Source: Brevundimonas pondensis
GTDB taxonomy: Bacteria > Pseudomonadota > Alphaproteobacteria > Caulobacterales > Caulobacteraceae
DNA: 64,000 nucleotides
Direction of reading: 5' to 3'
Assembly: GCF_017487345.1 (NCBI RefSeq)
Contig: NZ_CP062006.1
Coordinates: 372,001-436,000, forward strand
Shown here: positions 34,652-44,642 of the stretch, piece after piece
Position numbering within the stretch: position 1 is the first letter of the stretch
How the letters are laid out: each line of letters starts with the position of its first letter
Translations under genes and position numbers: made by a program
The notes under the pieces: model-generated
What the model saw: the letters and a program-made list of their open reading frames with translations, nothing else
Told to the model about the DNA's origin: nothing
The model's database searches: none

Positions 34652-35057
34652 ATCCGCTTCCGGCGCGGGCGGGTTCGACTGGCGCAACGCCGGGGACCAG
34701 GTCCGCGTCCTGTTGTCGGATGTGGCGGTCGATGTGCGCATCGGCCTGCACCCGTGGGAGCGGCACCCCGAGCGCCCCACGCGGCTGATCGTCAATGTCG
34801 AGATGTTCGCCGCCTGGCCTTTGCCCAAGACTGGGCCGGAGGTCGGTTTCATCGATTACGACCGGGTGCGCGATCACATCGCTAGCTGGCGCGGGCGTGA
34901 CCATGTCGAGCTGCTGGAGACCCTGGTCGAGGAACTGATCGGCGTCTGCTTCAATCTGCCGCCGGTCGAGGCCTGCCGCGTGCGGATCACCAAGCCGGAC
35001 ATCTTCCCCGAGGCCGCTGCGGCCGGCGTGGAAATTTTCCGCCGCAGGCCGGGCTGA
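34644..35057 (+). CDS. folB: Dihydroneopterin aldolase, FolB-like
   Basis: Cleaves 7,8-dihydroneopterin to 6-hydroxymethyl-dihydropterin in folate synthesis, or epimerises it. Of 137 residues, the family core starts at VRVLLSDVAVDVRIG. The active-site glutamate (HPWERHP), tyrosine (IDYDRV) and lysine (ITKPDIF) are present. TTG 34644 overlaps the microprotein stop region. It is followed without a gap by the PTR1-like reductase. A second FolB-like gene lies 1.4 kb downstream, so which one makes folate and which another pterin is open. Confidence 0.82.
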   Translation: MTESASGAGGFDWRNAGDQVRVLLSDVAVDVRIGLHPWERHPERPTRLIVNVEMFAAWPLPKTGPEVGFIDYDRVRDHIASWRGRDHVELLETLVEELIGVCFNLPPVEACRVRITKPDIFPEAAAAGVEIFRRRPG

Positions 35058-35837
35058 ATGGGCGATCCCCTGAACAAGACGGTGCTGATCACCGGGGCCG
35101 CGCGGCGCGTCGGCGCCGGGATCGCGCGGGCCCTGGCCGAGGCGGGTTGGGACGTGGCTGTCCACCATCGCGGTGGGGCCGAAGAAGCGACGGCGCTGTC
35201 CGCCGAGCTGTCCGCCAAGGGCGTGCGCGTCGCGGCCTTTCAGGCGGACCTGAACCAAGCGGCGGAACGCGACGCTCTGATCGGCCGCGTCGTTGGCCAC
35301 TTCGGGCGCATCGACGCCCTGATCAACAACGCCTCCCTGTTTCGCTATGATACCCTGCCCACACTGACCGAGGCGTCGTGGGCCGAGCATCTGGCCTCCA
35401 ACCTGACCGCGCCGGTCTTCCTGATCCGCGACTTCGCCAAGGCGGTCGAGGCGGCCGACGGGCAGGGGGTGGTGGTCAATATCCTGGATCACAAGGTCGA
35501 TAGTCCGAACCCGGACTTCTTCGCCTATACGGCGGGCAAGGTCGGGCTGGCGGGGCTGACGCGGACCCTGGCCATGGGGCTGGCGCCCCGCATCCGGCTG
35601 TGCGGCGTCTCGCCCGGCCTGATCCTGCGCAGCGGCGAGCAGACCGAGGCCGAGTATGAAGCCGCCTGGCGCGATACGCCGCTGGGGCGCGGCGCCTCGC
35701 TGGAAGACGTGGCCCGCACCGTGCGCTTCATCCTCGAGACGCCCAGCCTGACCGGGCAGAACCTGACCATCGACGGGGGCGAGACCCTGATCGGCAGAGG
35801 GCGTGACGTGGCCTTCGACGGAATCCCGGTTCCCTGA
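35058..35837 (+). CDS. Pteridine reductase-like SDR (PTR1/FolM type)
   Basis: NADPH-dependent short-chain reductase of 259 residues. It has a TGAARRVG cofactor turn with the arginine typical of PTR1/FolM, NNAS, and a catalytic D143-Y157-K161 set (NILDHKVD, FAYTAGK) in which aspartate replaces the usual SDR serine, as in PTR1. This favours reduction of dihydropterins such as dihydromonapterin or dihydrofolate. The C-terminus carries the usual SPGLI and GQNLTIDGGETL motifs. It begins directly after the folB stop, and the neighbours are pterin genes, which supports the call. Confidence 0.82.
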   Translation: MGDPLNKTVLITGAARRVGAGIARALAEAGWDVAVHHRGGAEEATALSAELSAKGVRVAAFQADLNQAAERDALIGRVVGHFGRIDALINNASLFRYDTLPTLTEASWAEHLASNLTAPVFLIRDFAKAVEAADGQGVVVNILDHKVDSPNPDFFAYTAGKVGLAGLTRTLAMGLAPRIRLCGVSPGLILRSGEQTEAEYEAAWRDTPLGRGASLEDVARTVRFILETPSLTGQNLTIDGGETLIGRGRDVAFDGIPVP

Positions 35838-35931
35838 ACGCGCCTTTACTTCGCCGTCGTCAGGGTGTTGATGCGCGAACCCTTCGCGGCGCCTATATGG
35901 GGCGACTGCGTTTTCGGAACCCTTGCCCCTG

Positions 35932-36468
35932 ATGCCTGCCGTCCAGTTCACCCGCCGCTTCTCGATGGCGCACCGGCTGATCGCCGATGCGGGGTCGAAG
36001 TGCGCCGTGCCGCATGGGCACAACGAGTTCGTCAAGGTGACGCTGGAGCCGACGGCCGAGATCGCCTTCGGCCGCTCGAACCACGCCGCCTCGTTCGAGA
36101 ACCTGAAGCGGCGCTGGCACGGCTTCGTCGATCGCAGCCTGGACCATGCCTTCCAGCTGAACTGCGCCGACCCGCTGTTGGGCTGGTTCCAGGCGCATGA
36201 GCCGCAGCGGCTGAACCAGGTCCTGACCATCGACGGGGATCCCACGACCGAGGCCCTGGTCATCGCCCTGTGGCGCAAGCTGGAGGCCATCCTGGCCGCC
36301 GAGGGCCTGCCCTTCCGTCTGGCCGAACTGGCCATCGAGGAGACGCCGACCAATACCGTGCTGACGCGCGGTCTGACCGAGGCCGAGCGAGCGTGGAAGC
36401 TGGGCGACTGGTGTGACCGGGCCGATTTCAGCATCAATGACCTTCTGCCGCCGGAGACTTGGTCGTGA
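35932..36468 (+). CDS. 6-carboxy/6-pyruvoyl-tetrahydropterin synthase family (QueD-like)
   Basis: Zinc enzyme of the PTPS fold, 178 residues. Zinc ligands are H14 in FSMAHRL and H28/H30 in PHGHNEF. C24 precedes them at the QueD spacing (C-x3-H-G-H), so it could act on dihydroneopterin triphosphate in queuosine synthesis or in another pterin route. It is longer than typical QueD (about 120) by a mid insertion and C-terminal tail ending in LPPETW. ATG 35932 is chosen over an upstream TTG. Its stop overlaps the next gene start. Confidence 0.8.
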   Translation: MPAVQFTRRFSMAHRLIADAGSKCAVPHGHNEFVKVTLEPTAEIAFGRSNHAASFENLKRRWHGFVDRSLDHAFQLNCADPLLGWFQAHEPQRLNQVLTIDGDPTTEALVIALWRKLEAILAAEGLPFRLAELAIEETPTNTVLTRGLTEAERAWKLGDWCDRADFSINDLLPPETWS

Positions 36469-36854
36469 GCGCCGTCGTCACGCCCTTCACGGCGTCCGAG
36501 CCGCGTCGTCTGGGCCTGACCGTGCTGGTGCGCGGTCTGGAGGTTCAGGCCGCCATCGGCGTTCACGCCCACGAGCACGGCCGGCTGCAACCCCTGTTCG
36601 TCGATGTCGAGCTGGACCTGGGCGCCGCCCCGATCCGCACCCTGTCCGACACCCTGGACTATGAGGGCGTGGCCCGCATCGCCCGTGATCTGGCGGCGGG
36701 CGAGCACATCGCCCTGGTCGAGACCTTCGCCGAGCGCATCGCTTTGGCCTGCCTGACCGATCATCGTGTCCTGGCGGTCAAGGTGCGCATCGAAAAGCCC
36801 GGCGCCATCCCCGGCGCGGCGGCGGCGGGCTGCGAAGTCGCCTATTCGCGCTGA
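36465..36854 (+). CDS. Second dihydroneopterin aldolase/epimerase-like protein (FolB/FolX)
   Basis: FolB-fold protein of 129 residues, paralogous to the gene at 34644. The glutamate (HAHEHG), tyrosine (LDYEGV) and lysine (IEKPGAI) of the active site are kept. GTG 36465 overlaps the QueD-like stop (GTGA). It may be a FolX-like epimerase making monapterin precursors, given the PTR1/FolM-like neighbour, but the sequence alone does not separate aldolase from epimerase. Confidence 0.75.
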   Translation: MSAVVTPFTASEPRRLGLTVLVRGLEVQAAIGVHAHEHGRLQPLFVDVELDLGAAPIRTLSDTLDYEGVARIARDLAAGEHIALVETFAERIALACLTDHRVLAVKVRIEKPGAIPGAAAAGCEVAYSR

Positions 36855-36912
36855 GGCCGGTTGCGCGGGGCCGTCGGTCCCGCCATTGTCCCGCCTCGTT
36901 CAAGAGGTTCCG

Positions 36913-37293
36913 ATGGTTCAGTCCGGCGATTACAGCAGCAACAGCGCGGCCTCGTCCGACCAGGCCGGCGACCTGACCAGCCTCTATGTCGGCTACGCCC
37001 TGATCCTGTTCGCGGTGCCGACCTTCGGCGTAGCGGCGGCGATCGGCCTGCTGCGGGTCTGGCGCAAGGCCCCGCCCGCCGATCCGGTGGCGCGCAGCCA
37101 TTTCATCTTCCAGCAGCGGACCCTGATGGCCGCCGTAGCCGCCATCGTCGGCGGGGTGGTGCTGATCCTGATCAACGTCGGGGTGTTCGTGCTGTTCGTT
37201 ATGGCGGTGTGGACCATCCTGCGCGGCGCCCTGGGTTTGAAGGACCTGCTGGAAGGCCGCCCGATCCGCCATCCGCTGCGTCTGTTCTACTGA
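36913..37293 (+). CDS. DUF4870-like small membrane protein 1
   Basis: Inner-membrane protein of 126 residues with a polar serine-rich N-terminus, then helices at about 24-46, 77-99 and 90-110 ([18 protein letters not shown]), ending in HPLRLFY. The organisation suits DUF4870/Tic20-like proteins of unknown function. ATG 36913 is chosen after GAGGTTC; in-frame sequence further up lies over the FolX-like gene. Another member of the same type follows 8 bp downstream. Confidence 0.65.
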   Translation: MVQSGDYSSNSAASSDQAGDLTSLYVGYALILFAVPTFGVAAAIGLLRVWRKAPPADPVARSHFIFQQRTLMAAVAAIVGGVVLILINVGVFVLFVMAVWTILRGALGLKDLLEGRPIRHPLRLFY

Positions 37294-37301
37294 GGCCTGT
37301 C

Positions 37302-37676
37302 ATGACCGATCAGATTTCCGAGGCGCGCGGCAATGGTCGAGACGGGGCCGTTCTGGCCTGGATCCTCTATATCCTGTCGATCCCGAGCGCGAACCTGCTG
37401 GTGCTGGCGGGCCTGATCGTGGCCTATGCCTGCCGGGGTTCGGCGACGGGGCTGGCGGCCCGGCATATCGAGGCGCAGATCAGCCTGTTCTGGTCGGTCT
37501 TCTGGGTCAGCGTCGTGCTGTGGGGCCTGATCGCGGTCAGCGCCGTGGCCTCTGTTCTGCTGATCGGCATTCCCTTCCTGCTGCTGTTCGGGCTTCTTTT
37601 GCTGCTGGTGTCGATCTGGTTCACGGTGAAAAGCGTTCTGGGTCTGCTGGCCCTGTTGAACGACCGACCGGCCTGA
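37302..37676 (+). CDS. DUF4870-like small membrane protein 2
   Basis: Protein of 124 residues with three hydrophobic helices: about 15-40, 55-85 ([20 protein letters not shown]) and 83-110. The [11 protein letters not shown] segment before the second helix is DUF4870-like, where a conserved Q/H-rich turn precedes a helix. It is a likely paralogue of the preceding gene. Function unknown; tandem arrangement suggests they act together. Confidence 0.65.
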   Translation: MTDQISEARGNGRDGAVLAWILYILSIPSANLLVLAGLIVAYACRGSATGLAARHIEAQISLFWSVFWVSVVLWGLIAVSAVASVLLIGIPFLLLFGLLLLLVSIWFTVKSVLGLLALLNDRPA

Positions 37677-37692
37677 TCTGAGGAGCCTTTTC

Positions 37693-37980
37693 GTGACCGC
37701 CTTCCGCGACCAGCCCGCCGACCGCCGCTTCCAGCAGGAGTTCGCTGACGCCGAGGGGAACGCGCATCCCGTCTGGGCCGAGTACGCCATCCGCGGCCAC
37801 GCCCGCGTCATCCTGCACGTCGAGGCCCACCCGGCCCTGCGCGGCTCAGGCGCGGCGGGCCGGTTCATGCAGGCCCTGGCCGAACACGCCCGCGCCGAGA
37901 AGCTGACCCTGATCCCGCACTGCAGCTATGCGGTGGCGTGGCTCAAGCGGCATCCTGAGTTTTCCGACATCGTTGGCTGA
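37693..37980 (+). CDS. Small GNAT-like acetyltransferase (COG2388 type)
   Basis: Minimal GNAT domain of 95 residues. The core runs from a beta region (WAEYAIRGHARVILHVEAHP) to the acetyl-CoA loop ALRGSGAAGRFMQALAEHAR and PHCSYAVAWLKRHPE, the last being typical of YjdJ-like proteins. Start is GTG 37693 with AGGAG nine bases upstream. Substrates of this group are unknown. Confidence 0.8.
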   Translation: MTAFRDQPADRRFQQEFADAEGNAHPVWAEYAIRGHARVILHVEAHPALRGSGAAGRFMQALAEHARAEKLTLIPHCSYAVAWLKRHPEFSDIVG

Positions 37981-38066
37981 CAGCGCGTTTCTTCGCCAGG
38001 GCCGCGCGAAGCGCCGAGGCCGCGTCGGGTCGAGAAGGCGAAGCCTTCTGACCGCGGCCTACAGCA

Positions 38067-38396
38067 TCAAGGATGGCTCTTGGCGATGATGGCCTTCATG
38101 GTTTCGGCCTTGGCGGGCAGGTCCTGGACCAGGCGGTGCGCCAGTTCGCGGGCGCCGACGGGATAGGCGTCGCCGCCATCGGCGATCTCACGCGCCATGT
38201 CCGCCGCCTTGAGCAACACCTCTTCCAGGGCCTCGACCTGTTCGAGCGCCAGGGCGCGCGCCTCGGCCTGGAGGCGTTTGACGCGCTCGGCGGTCGTTTC
38301 GGGCGCACGCATCAGGTCATAGACCTCGGCTTCAGGCGAAGAAACGACGCGCAGATTGGCGCGGGTCTCATTGTCGGGGTTGCTCGATTTGGTCAT
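38067..38396 (-). CDS. Conserved-looking helical protein, unknown
   Basis: Protein of 109 residues without signal or membrane segment. After a short disordered N-terminus (MTKSSNPDNETR), residues 30-85 form long amphipathic helices (ETTAERVKRLQAEARALALE), suggesting a coiled coil or helical hairpin. I recognise no family. The start at ATG 38396 is preferred; sequence upstream in frame is unlike coding. It lies convergently with the small GNAT gene and 178 bp beyond uvrB. Confidence 0.6.
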   Translation of the reverse strand: MTKSSNPDNETRANLRVVSSPEAEVYDLMRAPETTAERVKRLQAEARALALEQVEALEEVLLKAADMAREIADGGDAYPVGARELAHRLVQDLPAKAETMKAIIAKSHP

Positions 38397-38574
38397 CGCG
38401 TATCTCCGTAACGCACCATGCCGCATTTTCGCCGCAAGGTCGCAACCGATTTGCGGCCAAGCTTGCGGCAGGCGGCCCATGTTGCACCGACGCATCATGA
38501 ATCGGAGATGAAGGGCGACGCCTTGCCGCGCGCCGCCACCTCGTCGTGCTTGCGCTGGAAGGCGGCGGTCGAGT

Positions 38575-40944
<2,370 letters not shown>

Positions 40945-41312
40945 GGTAGTGCGCAGGAGCCCATGACGCCATAGGGCGCCGAATGTGGCGGCGAGGATCA
41001 GATGGACGCGCCTTCGCCGCGATACGGCTCAAGCTTTGCCTTAATCGCGCCAAATAGCGTCACAATACGGGCAAGAAATGACTATTTCCTGCCATAAATG
41101 GACGAATTGTGGTGTGAAATGGGTTCCTTGGCGTCAAAAATGACGCAGTTTTTCGCAGAACGTCGCTTTCTCGCAATATTTTTATTGCTCTGATGTCCCC
41201 CTTTGCATAGCCCGAACGTATCCAAGAAACGTAGAGTCGAACATTGGTATCCGAAACGGCGTTCGCGTAACGCTGTGTAAGTTGTTCAGTATTCACAGGT
41301 ACACAGAGGCAT
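40945..41312. promoter_or_regulatory. Gene-free, AT-rich regulatory region with three inverted repeats
   Basis: 368 bp between divergent uvrB and the large TonB receptor, with no convincing ORF. Three palindromes lie in 120 bp: GGCAAGAAAT-GACT-ATTTCCTGCC (41070-41093, one mismatch), GCGTCA-AAAA-TGACGC (41131-41146, perfect) and GCAATA-TTTT-TATTGC (41173-41188, perfect). The last two share a 6-4-6 layout. They are probably binding sites or hairpins controlling the receptor. A weak AGAGG lies just ahead of ATG 41313. Confidence 0.5.
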
Positions 41313-44300
41313 ATGAGCACTCGTAAAGACTACCTGCTGGGCACGACGATGGTGGCCGGCGCCGCCGCACTGTCGTTGACCCTGCTCGCACCGGGAGCCG
41401 CGTTCGCTCAGGACGCAACCAATACCCAGGAAGCCGCCACGTCCGTCGACGAAGTCGTCGTCGTCGGTTCGCGCATTCGCCGCGACAATTACAATGCCCC
41501 GTCGCCGACCCAGGTCGTGACGCGTGAAGAAGCGACGCTGCAAGGCTTCGCCTCGGCCTCGGAAGCCCTGCAGAGCACGGCCGTCACGGGCGGCACCTCG
41601 CAGATCAACAACGCCTTCGGCGGCTACGTCACCGACGGCGGCCCCGGCGCCAACACCATCGGCCTGCGCGGCCTGGGCCCGAGCCGCACCCTGGTGCTGC
41701 TGAATGGTCGTCGCGTCTCGCCGGCCGGTTCGCGCGGCTCGGTCGGTTCGGCCGACCTGAACGTCCTGCCGACCGCGATGATCGACCGCGTCGAAGTCCT
41801 GCGCGACGGCGCCTCGTCGGTGTACGGCTCGGACGCCGTGGCCGGCGTGGTCAACATCCAGACCCGCAAGAACTTCGAAGGCCTGATCTTCGAAGCCCAG
41901 CGTAACCAGCCGGTCGACGCCGACGGCGCTGGCGGCTCGAGCCGCTACTCGCTGACGGCCGGCGCCCGTGGCGACCGCTGGCGCGCCGCCGGTTCGCTCG
42001 AGCGCTACGAGCGTTCGGAGCTGACGCTGAACGACCGTGAATTCACGCGTTGCCAGACGGACGGCCGCCGTCCGACCGCCGCCGGCGCGAGCCGCGACTA
42101 CATCGACCCGCTGACCGGCCAGTCGAAGTGCTACCCGATCACCGGCACGGGCTCGAACGGCTCGGCGATCAACTCGATCGGCGTGGGCGTCGAAGGCCCG
42201 CTGAACAGCGCGGGCAACCGCACCTTCATCGAGATCGCCGGCACCGGCGCCGCCGGCACGCGTCCTGGCCTGTACAACCGCTTCCGCCCGAACTCGGGCG
42301 TGACCACGGGGCCGATGGCCGGCTTCGAAGGCGTTGGCGGCACGGGCATCAACAGCAACGTGCGCGACACCTTCGACCCGCGCATGCTGAACCGTTCGCT
42401 GATCTCGCCGGTTGAAATCACCACCCTGTACGGTGAAGGCGGCTATCAGCTGAACGCTCTCGGCAACGCCGAGGTCTATGCCGAGGTCCTGTTCAACAAC
42501 CGTCAATCCTCGCAGACCGGCTATCGTCAGCTGGCGCTGGACTACGCCAAGGGCAGCCCGCTGATCCCGGCCGGCGACCTGCGCAACAGCGTCTTCTCGG
42601 CCGACCAGGGTCTGAACAAGGGCAAGGACGTCGGCGTTCGCGCCTTCATCGGCTTCGGCAACGACCGCTCGTCGCAGGAGCAGGACTTCAACCGCAACGT
42701 TGTCGGCATCAAGGGTGACTTCTTCATCCCTGAATGGCGCTACGACCTGTCGGCCAGCTACTCGAAGTCGCGTTCGGAATACGTCAGCGAGCAGTTCATC
42801 CAGAACCGCCTGATCGAGAGCCTGGACGTTGTTGAAATCGCACCGGGCCAGTTCCAGTGCGCCCAGCTGGCTTCCAACCCCGGTTGCATCGCCGCGCCGG
42901 CGCTGAGCAGCCAGGTCATCGGCGGCGTGCTGCCGAAGGCATGGATGGACTACATCTATCGTCCGGTGACGGGCGTGACCGAGTTCGAGGAAAAGATCAT
43001 CAGCTTCGGCGTCGATGGTCCGCTGTTCGACCTGCCGGCCGGCAAGGTGATGGGCTTCTTCGGCGCCGAATGGCGTGACTCGGAGATCGACGACACCCCC
43101 GCGCTCGATTCGATCAACGCCAACCTCTACAACTACTCCAGCTCGCAACCGACCCGCGGTTCGGACTCGGTGTGGGAAGTCTTCGGCGAAATCGAAGCGC
43201 CGCTGCTGCGTGACGCGCCGTTCGCTCGCGAACTGACGCTGAACACCTCGTTCCGCTACACGGACTATGACTCCTACGGCGACGACACGACCTACAAGGT
43301 GGGTCTGGTCTATCAGCCGGTCATGGGCGTGACCTTCCGCGGCACCTATGGCACCTCGTTCCGCGCTCCGGCGCTGTTCGAGCAGTTCCTGGGCGCCACC
43401 TCCGGCTTCCAGGCCGCGGGCAACGACGTCTGCAACAACTGGGGCGCTGACGGCGTCAACGACAACCGCAAGGCCAACTGCGCCTCGGAGGGTCTCGCCG
43501 ACAACTTCCAGGCGACGTCCAGCATCGCCGTCTACAGCGTCGGCGGCGCGTCGAACAACCTGAAGGCGGAAACCTCGACCAACCTGACGCTCGGCCTGGT
43601 GCTGCAGCCGACCCTGCCGGAAGGCTGGGGCGACCTGGACTTCGCCGTCGACTACTACGAGATCGAGGTGAAGAACGGCGTGGCGCGCTACGGCGCGACC
43701 AACATCCTGGAAGGTTGCTACGACTCGCGCGTTGAAGACTTCAACAACGAAGTCGGCATGTGCGCCCTGGTCAAGCGCGACCCGGCGAAGAACAACCAGC
43801 TGACGGTCGAAAACGGCTACGTCAATCTGGCCACGGACGTCGTCAAGGGTCTGGACTACACGGTCCGTTACCGCAAGGACGTCGGCCCCGGCGCCGTGCT
43901 GTTCAACCTGGGCATCACCCAGTACACGGAAATCGCCAGCAGGCTGTTCGATGTGGACCCGCTGGAAGATTTCAAGGGCATGATCAACAACCCGGAATTC
44001 ACCGGGAATGCTGACGTCTCCTATGCGTGGGACAAGTGGCGCGTGCGTTACGGCGTCGACTGGATCCAGGGCATGGACAGCTACGACTACTACGGTCAGA
44101 ACCCTGTCACGAGCCAGTACGACCTGGATGTGCCGGACTACTACCTGCACAACGCCTCGGTTCAGTACACGGGCGAAGGCTGGACGGTCACGGCCGGCGT
44201 TCGCAACCTGCTGAACGAAGATCCGCCGACCATCTCGTCGGGCGTGTACAACCGGGTCGGCAACGCTCCGCTGTACTCGGGCTACGACTACCTGGGCCGG

Positions 44301-44333
44301 ACGGCCTTCGTGAACCTCACGAAGACCTTCTAA
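41313..44333 (+). CDS. Large TonB-dependent receptor
   Basis: Outer-membrane receptor of 1006 residues. The signal peptide ends near AAFAQDA; a TonB box-like VDEVVVVGSRIRR follows; the plug (about 60-190) has NTIGLRGLGPSRTLVLLNGR and RVEVLRDGASSVYGSDAVAG; the barrel ends in the aromatic NLTKTF. The large-loop type is abundant in Caulobacterales, where many members import carbohydrates, peptides or other nutrients rather than iron. No substrate gene is adjacent, so the ligand is unknown. It has a dedicated terminator with a UUCG loop and a complex upstream region. Confidence 0.92.
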   Translation: MSTRKDYLLGTTMVAGAAALSLTLLAPGAAFAQDATNTQEAATSVDEVVVVGSRIRRDNYNAPSPTQVVTREEATLQGFASASEALQSTAVTGGTSQINNAFGGYVTDGGPGANTIGLRGLGPSRTLVLLNGRRVSPAGSRGSVGSADLNVLPTAMIDRVEVLRDGASSVYGSDAVAGVVNIQTRKNFEGLIFEAQRNQPVDADGAGGSSRYSLTAGARGDRWRAAGSLERYERSELTLNDREFTRCQTDGRRPTAAGASRDYIDPLTGQSKCYPITGTGSNGSAINSIGVGVEGPLNSAGNRTFIEIAGTGAAGTRPGLYNRFRPNSGVTTGPMAGFEGVGGTGINSNVRDTFDPRMLNRSLISPVEITTLYGEGGYQLNALGNAEVYAEVLFNNRQSSQTGYRQLALDYAKGSPLIPAGDLRNSVFSADQGLNKGKDVGVRAFIGFGNDRSSQEQDFNRNVVGIKGDFFIPEWRYDLSASYSKSRSEYVSEQFIQNRLIESLDVVEIAPGQFQCAQLASNPGCIAAPALSSQVIGGVLPKAWMDYIYRPVTGVTEFEEKIISFGVDGPLFDLPAGKVMGFFGAEWRDSEIDDTPALDSINANLYNYSSSQPTRGSDSVWEVFGEIEAPLLRDAPFARELTLNTSFRYTDYDSYGDDTTYKVGLVYQPVMGVTFRGTYGTSFRAPALFEQFLGATSGFQAAGNDVCNNWGADGVNDNRKANCASEGLADNFQATSSIAVYSVGGASNNLKAETSTNLTLGLVLQPTLPEGWGDLDFAVDYYEIEVKNGVARYGATNILEGCYDSRVEDFNNEVGMCALVKRDPAKNNQLTVENGYVNLATDVVKGLDYTVRYRKDVGPGAVLFNLGITQYTEIASRLFDVDPLEDFKGMINNPEFTGNADVSYAWDKWRVRYGVDWIQGMDSYDYYGQNPVTSQYDLDVPDYYLHNASVQYTGEGWTVTAGVRNLLNEDPPTISSGVYNRVGNAPLYSGYDYLGRTAFVNLTKTF

Positions 44334-44361
44334 GGTCCGACCTGATTTCAGGTTGAGGAGA

Positions 44362-44390
44362 GGGCGGCGGACTTCGGTCCGCCGCCCTTT
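44362..44390 (+). terminator. Intrinsic terminator of the TonB receptor gene
   Basis: An 11-bp perfect stem, GGGCGGCGGAC / GTCCGCCGCCC, capped by a TTCG tetraloop and followed by TTT-C-T. It lies 28 bp after the receptor stop. The 44391-44584 stretch after it holds nothing I can identify. Confidence 0.85.
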
Positions 44391-44584
44391 CTGCTGTCCG
44401 AGGGTGTGCGTCCGTGCGCCGGGCCTGTTTCGAGGGGCTGGAGCGCGTCCTGCCAGGGTAGGGCCTCGCTCGAACGCCTGGCGCCCACAACCGGCGAGCC
44501 GAGTCAGAGGGTGACGGCTCTTGGAAGATCAAGCGCAACCGGGCGTCGCCCTGCGGTAGCCCTGGCTTGCACGACGCCAGCAGG

Positions 44585-44616
44585 AAAAAACCCCCGGAGC
44601 GCGGGCTCCGGGGGTT
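44585..44616 (-). terminator. Intrinsic terminator of the RND efflux operon
   Basis: Read leftward, a 12-bp perfect stem AACCCCCGGAGC / GCTCCGGGGGTT with loop CCGC, followed by six T. It lies 26 bp after the stop of the RND permease and ends its transcript. Confidence 0.88.
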
Positions 44617-44642
44617 CTGTCGTTCAGCCGGGACGGCGGCCC

